Origin: Micrasema longulum
Taxonomy: Eukaryota; Arthropoda; Insecta; Trichoptera; Brachycentridae
NCBI GenBank assembly: GCA_022494885.1
Contig: JAGVSM010002911.1
Location: 1 to 64,000, forward strand
Direction: 5' to 3'
Length of the DNA: 64,000 nucleotides
The stretch's first letter is position 1. Every line of letters starts with the position of its first letter. The translations under genes and the position numbers were made by a program. Below are positions 62,940 to 64,000 of this stretch, one piece after another. The notes under the pieces are model-generated. The model was not told the DNA's origin. It did no database searches and saw only the letters and a program-made list of their open reading frames with translations.

Positions 62940-63055
62940 TTAATTTATTTATTAAAAAAGCACAAACAAATATTTAATCAAATAGTAACATATTCCAGAC
63001 TCCACGAGGCAAAAAACCCTGTGTTGAGTTGGGATACAACTATTTAATTATTTAT
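62940..63055 (-). mobile_element. LINE 3' end (ctcaacacagg family)
   Basis: On the minus strand this reads 'ctcaacacagggttttttg', then 'cctcgtggagtc', with an A-rich tail. Fifth copy of this 3' end in the window. Confidence 0.7.
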
Positions 63056-63059
63056 TTAT

Positions 63060-63630
63060 TTATTATCATATTCCATGCATAAAATTATACATGTATACGG
63101 AGCTGCTTTGGCTATCTAACTAGGGTTATTCACCCCGTTCTTAGCTTGTAAAAAAATACATCTAATAAACTACGAAAAAAACACAGTTAAATACATGGCA
63201 AAAAAATGAAGTTAAAAAATGTGGTAAATAAATAGTTAATAAGACATAGTAAAAACACATTTAAAACTCAATAAAATCCGCAGTAAAAACAAAATACACA
63301 GTAAAAGACTAAGTAAGATACGAAGCGAAAGAAAAAACATAGTGAAAGATGTTATAAAAAAAATGTAAATGTATCATAAAAAAACATATTTAAATAAAAC
63401 GTAGTAAACAGAGAGTAAAAAAATGAGGATCTTCAAAAACTCAACAAATAAAAAAAAAAACACTAAAAAAATATAATTACAATTCAAATAAGAACATGTG
63501 TTGGCCATCTAACAGCCACTATCAATCCCTCAGACTGTCTGCGACCAATTTCACTGAGGAAAATCGCCAGTAAGTTTCTTAGCTTTTGGTTATTATAACA
63601 TTTTCAAGGTTCTGGAATTATATTACATAC
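63060..63630. other. Very AT-rich stretch
   Basis: Short 'acatagtaaaa'-like phrases recur loosely between 63.15 and 63.42 kb without forming a clean tandem repeat. No coding frame. Confidence 0.4.
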
Positions 63631-63639
63631 CTTTTGTTC

Positions 63640-63960
63640 TATGTAGGAGTATTACATGTATATAACAATATTTGATGAACTCTTCTATGAAAGTGTATCT
63701 ACAATAAACGACAGTGCACACTCGCCAATAAGAAGAATTCATGCGTTTGAAAATGAATACGCAATTGATATACATAATATATTAAATATAACACTTTTGA
63801 ATTTTAAAATGCAGTGCATCAATTCTTTATCTTCAAATTTAAATGCCTAAATACTACTATGTTGATTTTAATTGTATTCCTTTTACTTAGATCTGTTTTT
63901 TAATCATTATTTTACTAACTTATTTTAAGTTTTAGAATCTTTTAATGTAATTGATGGGTA
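63640..63960 (+). mobile_element. LINE 3' portion (LINE-D-like)
   Basis: A short coding tail is followed by an AT-rich 3' region. It is truncated at the 5' side, and the 3' boundary is unclear because the window ends. Confidence 0.6.
63700..63850 (+). pseudogene. LINE reverse transcriptase C-terminal tail
   Basis: The last codons read SAHSPIRRIHAFENEYAIDI, then HNILNITLLNFKMQCIN and a stop. SPIRRxHxxxNxY...DIxxxSLxxFK is the end of Jockey/CR1-type proteins, comparable to SLIPRLHRLGNTY in LINE-D at 43.35 kb. Confidence 0.6.
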
Positions 63961-64000
63961 AAAATGCAATTTTGTTCTCTCCACTGTAACAAATTGTATG

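Noticed and set aside
63060..63480. Possible tandem repeat of acatagtaaaa-like units
   Set aside because: The phrases are loosely similar, unequally spaced and AT-driven; no consistent unit could be defined.
1..64000. CRISPR array, rRNA, bacterial operons or an integrated virus
   Set aside because: No regularly spaced repeats, no rRNA blocks, no close-packed long frames and no capsid-, envelope- or integrase-like proteins were seen; the coding relics belong to eukaryotic transposable elements.

Overview
This window looks like intergenic DNA from a large, AT-rich, transposon-laden animal genome, most likely an arthropod and probably an insect. No host gene could be recognised. There is no operon-like gene spacing, ribosomal RNA, intact tRNA gene or CRISPR array. 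Nearly every open frame I can explain is a decayed piece of a transposable element (TE), and the element types fit an insect: RTE, CR1/Jockey-like and L2-like LINEs, Penelope-like elements (PLEs) with GIY-YIG endonuclease, mariner, hAT, piggyBac, PIF/Harbinger and tRNA-derived SINEs. LINE, Rep and SINE family names used here are local labels.

Layout. 0-10 kb: a PLE remnant with inverted ends (0.9-1.4 kb), SINE-1 copies, a 5'-truncated RTE with an 11-bp target-site duplication (3.14-3.86 kb), a 48-bp-TIR element (4.7-5.4 kb) and several LINE 3' ends. 10-20 kb: LINE-A, a LINE-G 3' end carrying a (CTTTT)n tract of about 245 bp, a broken mariner (16.1-16.85 kb), SINE-1 and a Jockey-like LINE. 20-30 kb: a 1.74-kb hAT foldback carrying a SINE in one arm, a second hAT relic with an 8-bp duplication, LINE-E, a Tc1/mariner-like foldback, PLE and RTE-2 pieces, and an L2-like LINE. 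30-40 kb: a hairpin MITE, a piggyBac relic, a PLE with a GIY-YIG frame and a 12-bp duplication, Rep-1 repeats, LINE-E, LINE-B and a third PLE type. 40-50 kb: LINE-C and LINE-D, a 114-bp near-perfect palindrome, Rep-1 split by a hAT MITE, and a Harbinger element. 50-64 kb: RTE-2 copies, including one with a textbook 5' inversion, a 2.4-kb element with TIRs of about 270 bp, LINE-A, Rep-1 split by a 416-bp TIR element, PLE pieces and a few short repeats.

The most notable points are: (1) Rep-1, the commonest repeat here, which keeps one short reading frame open in several diverged copies and tends to occur as tandem or inverted dimers; (2) PLE ends of three types that share a hammerhead-ribozyme-like core; (3) the twin-primed RTE-2 insertion at 60.5 kb; (4) the 1.7-kb hAT foldback; and (5) unclassified inverted-repeat elements at 53.4-55.9 kb and 58.5-59.0 kb. 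All family calls come from reading the translated sequence and comparing copies within the window; no database search was run.
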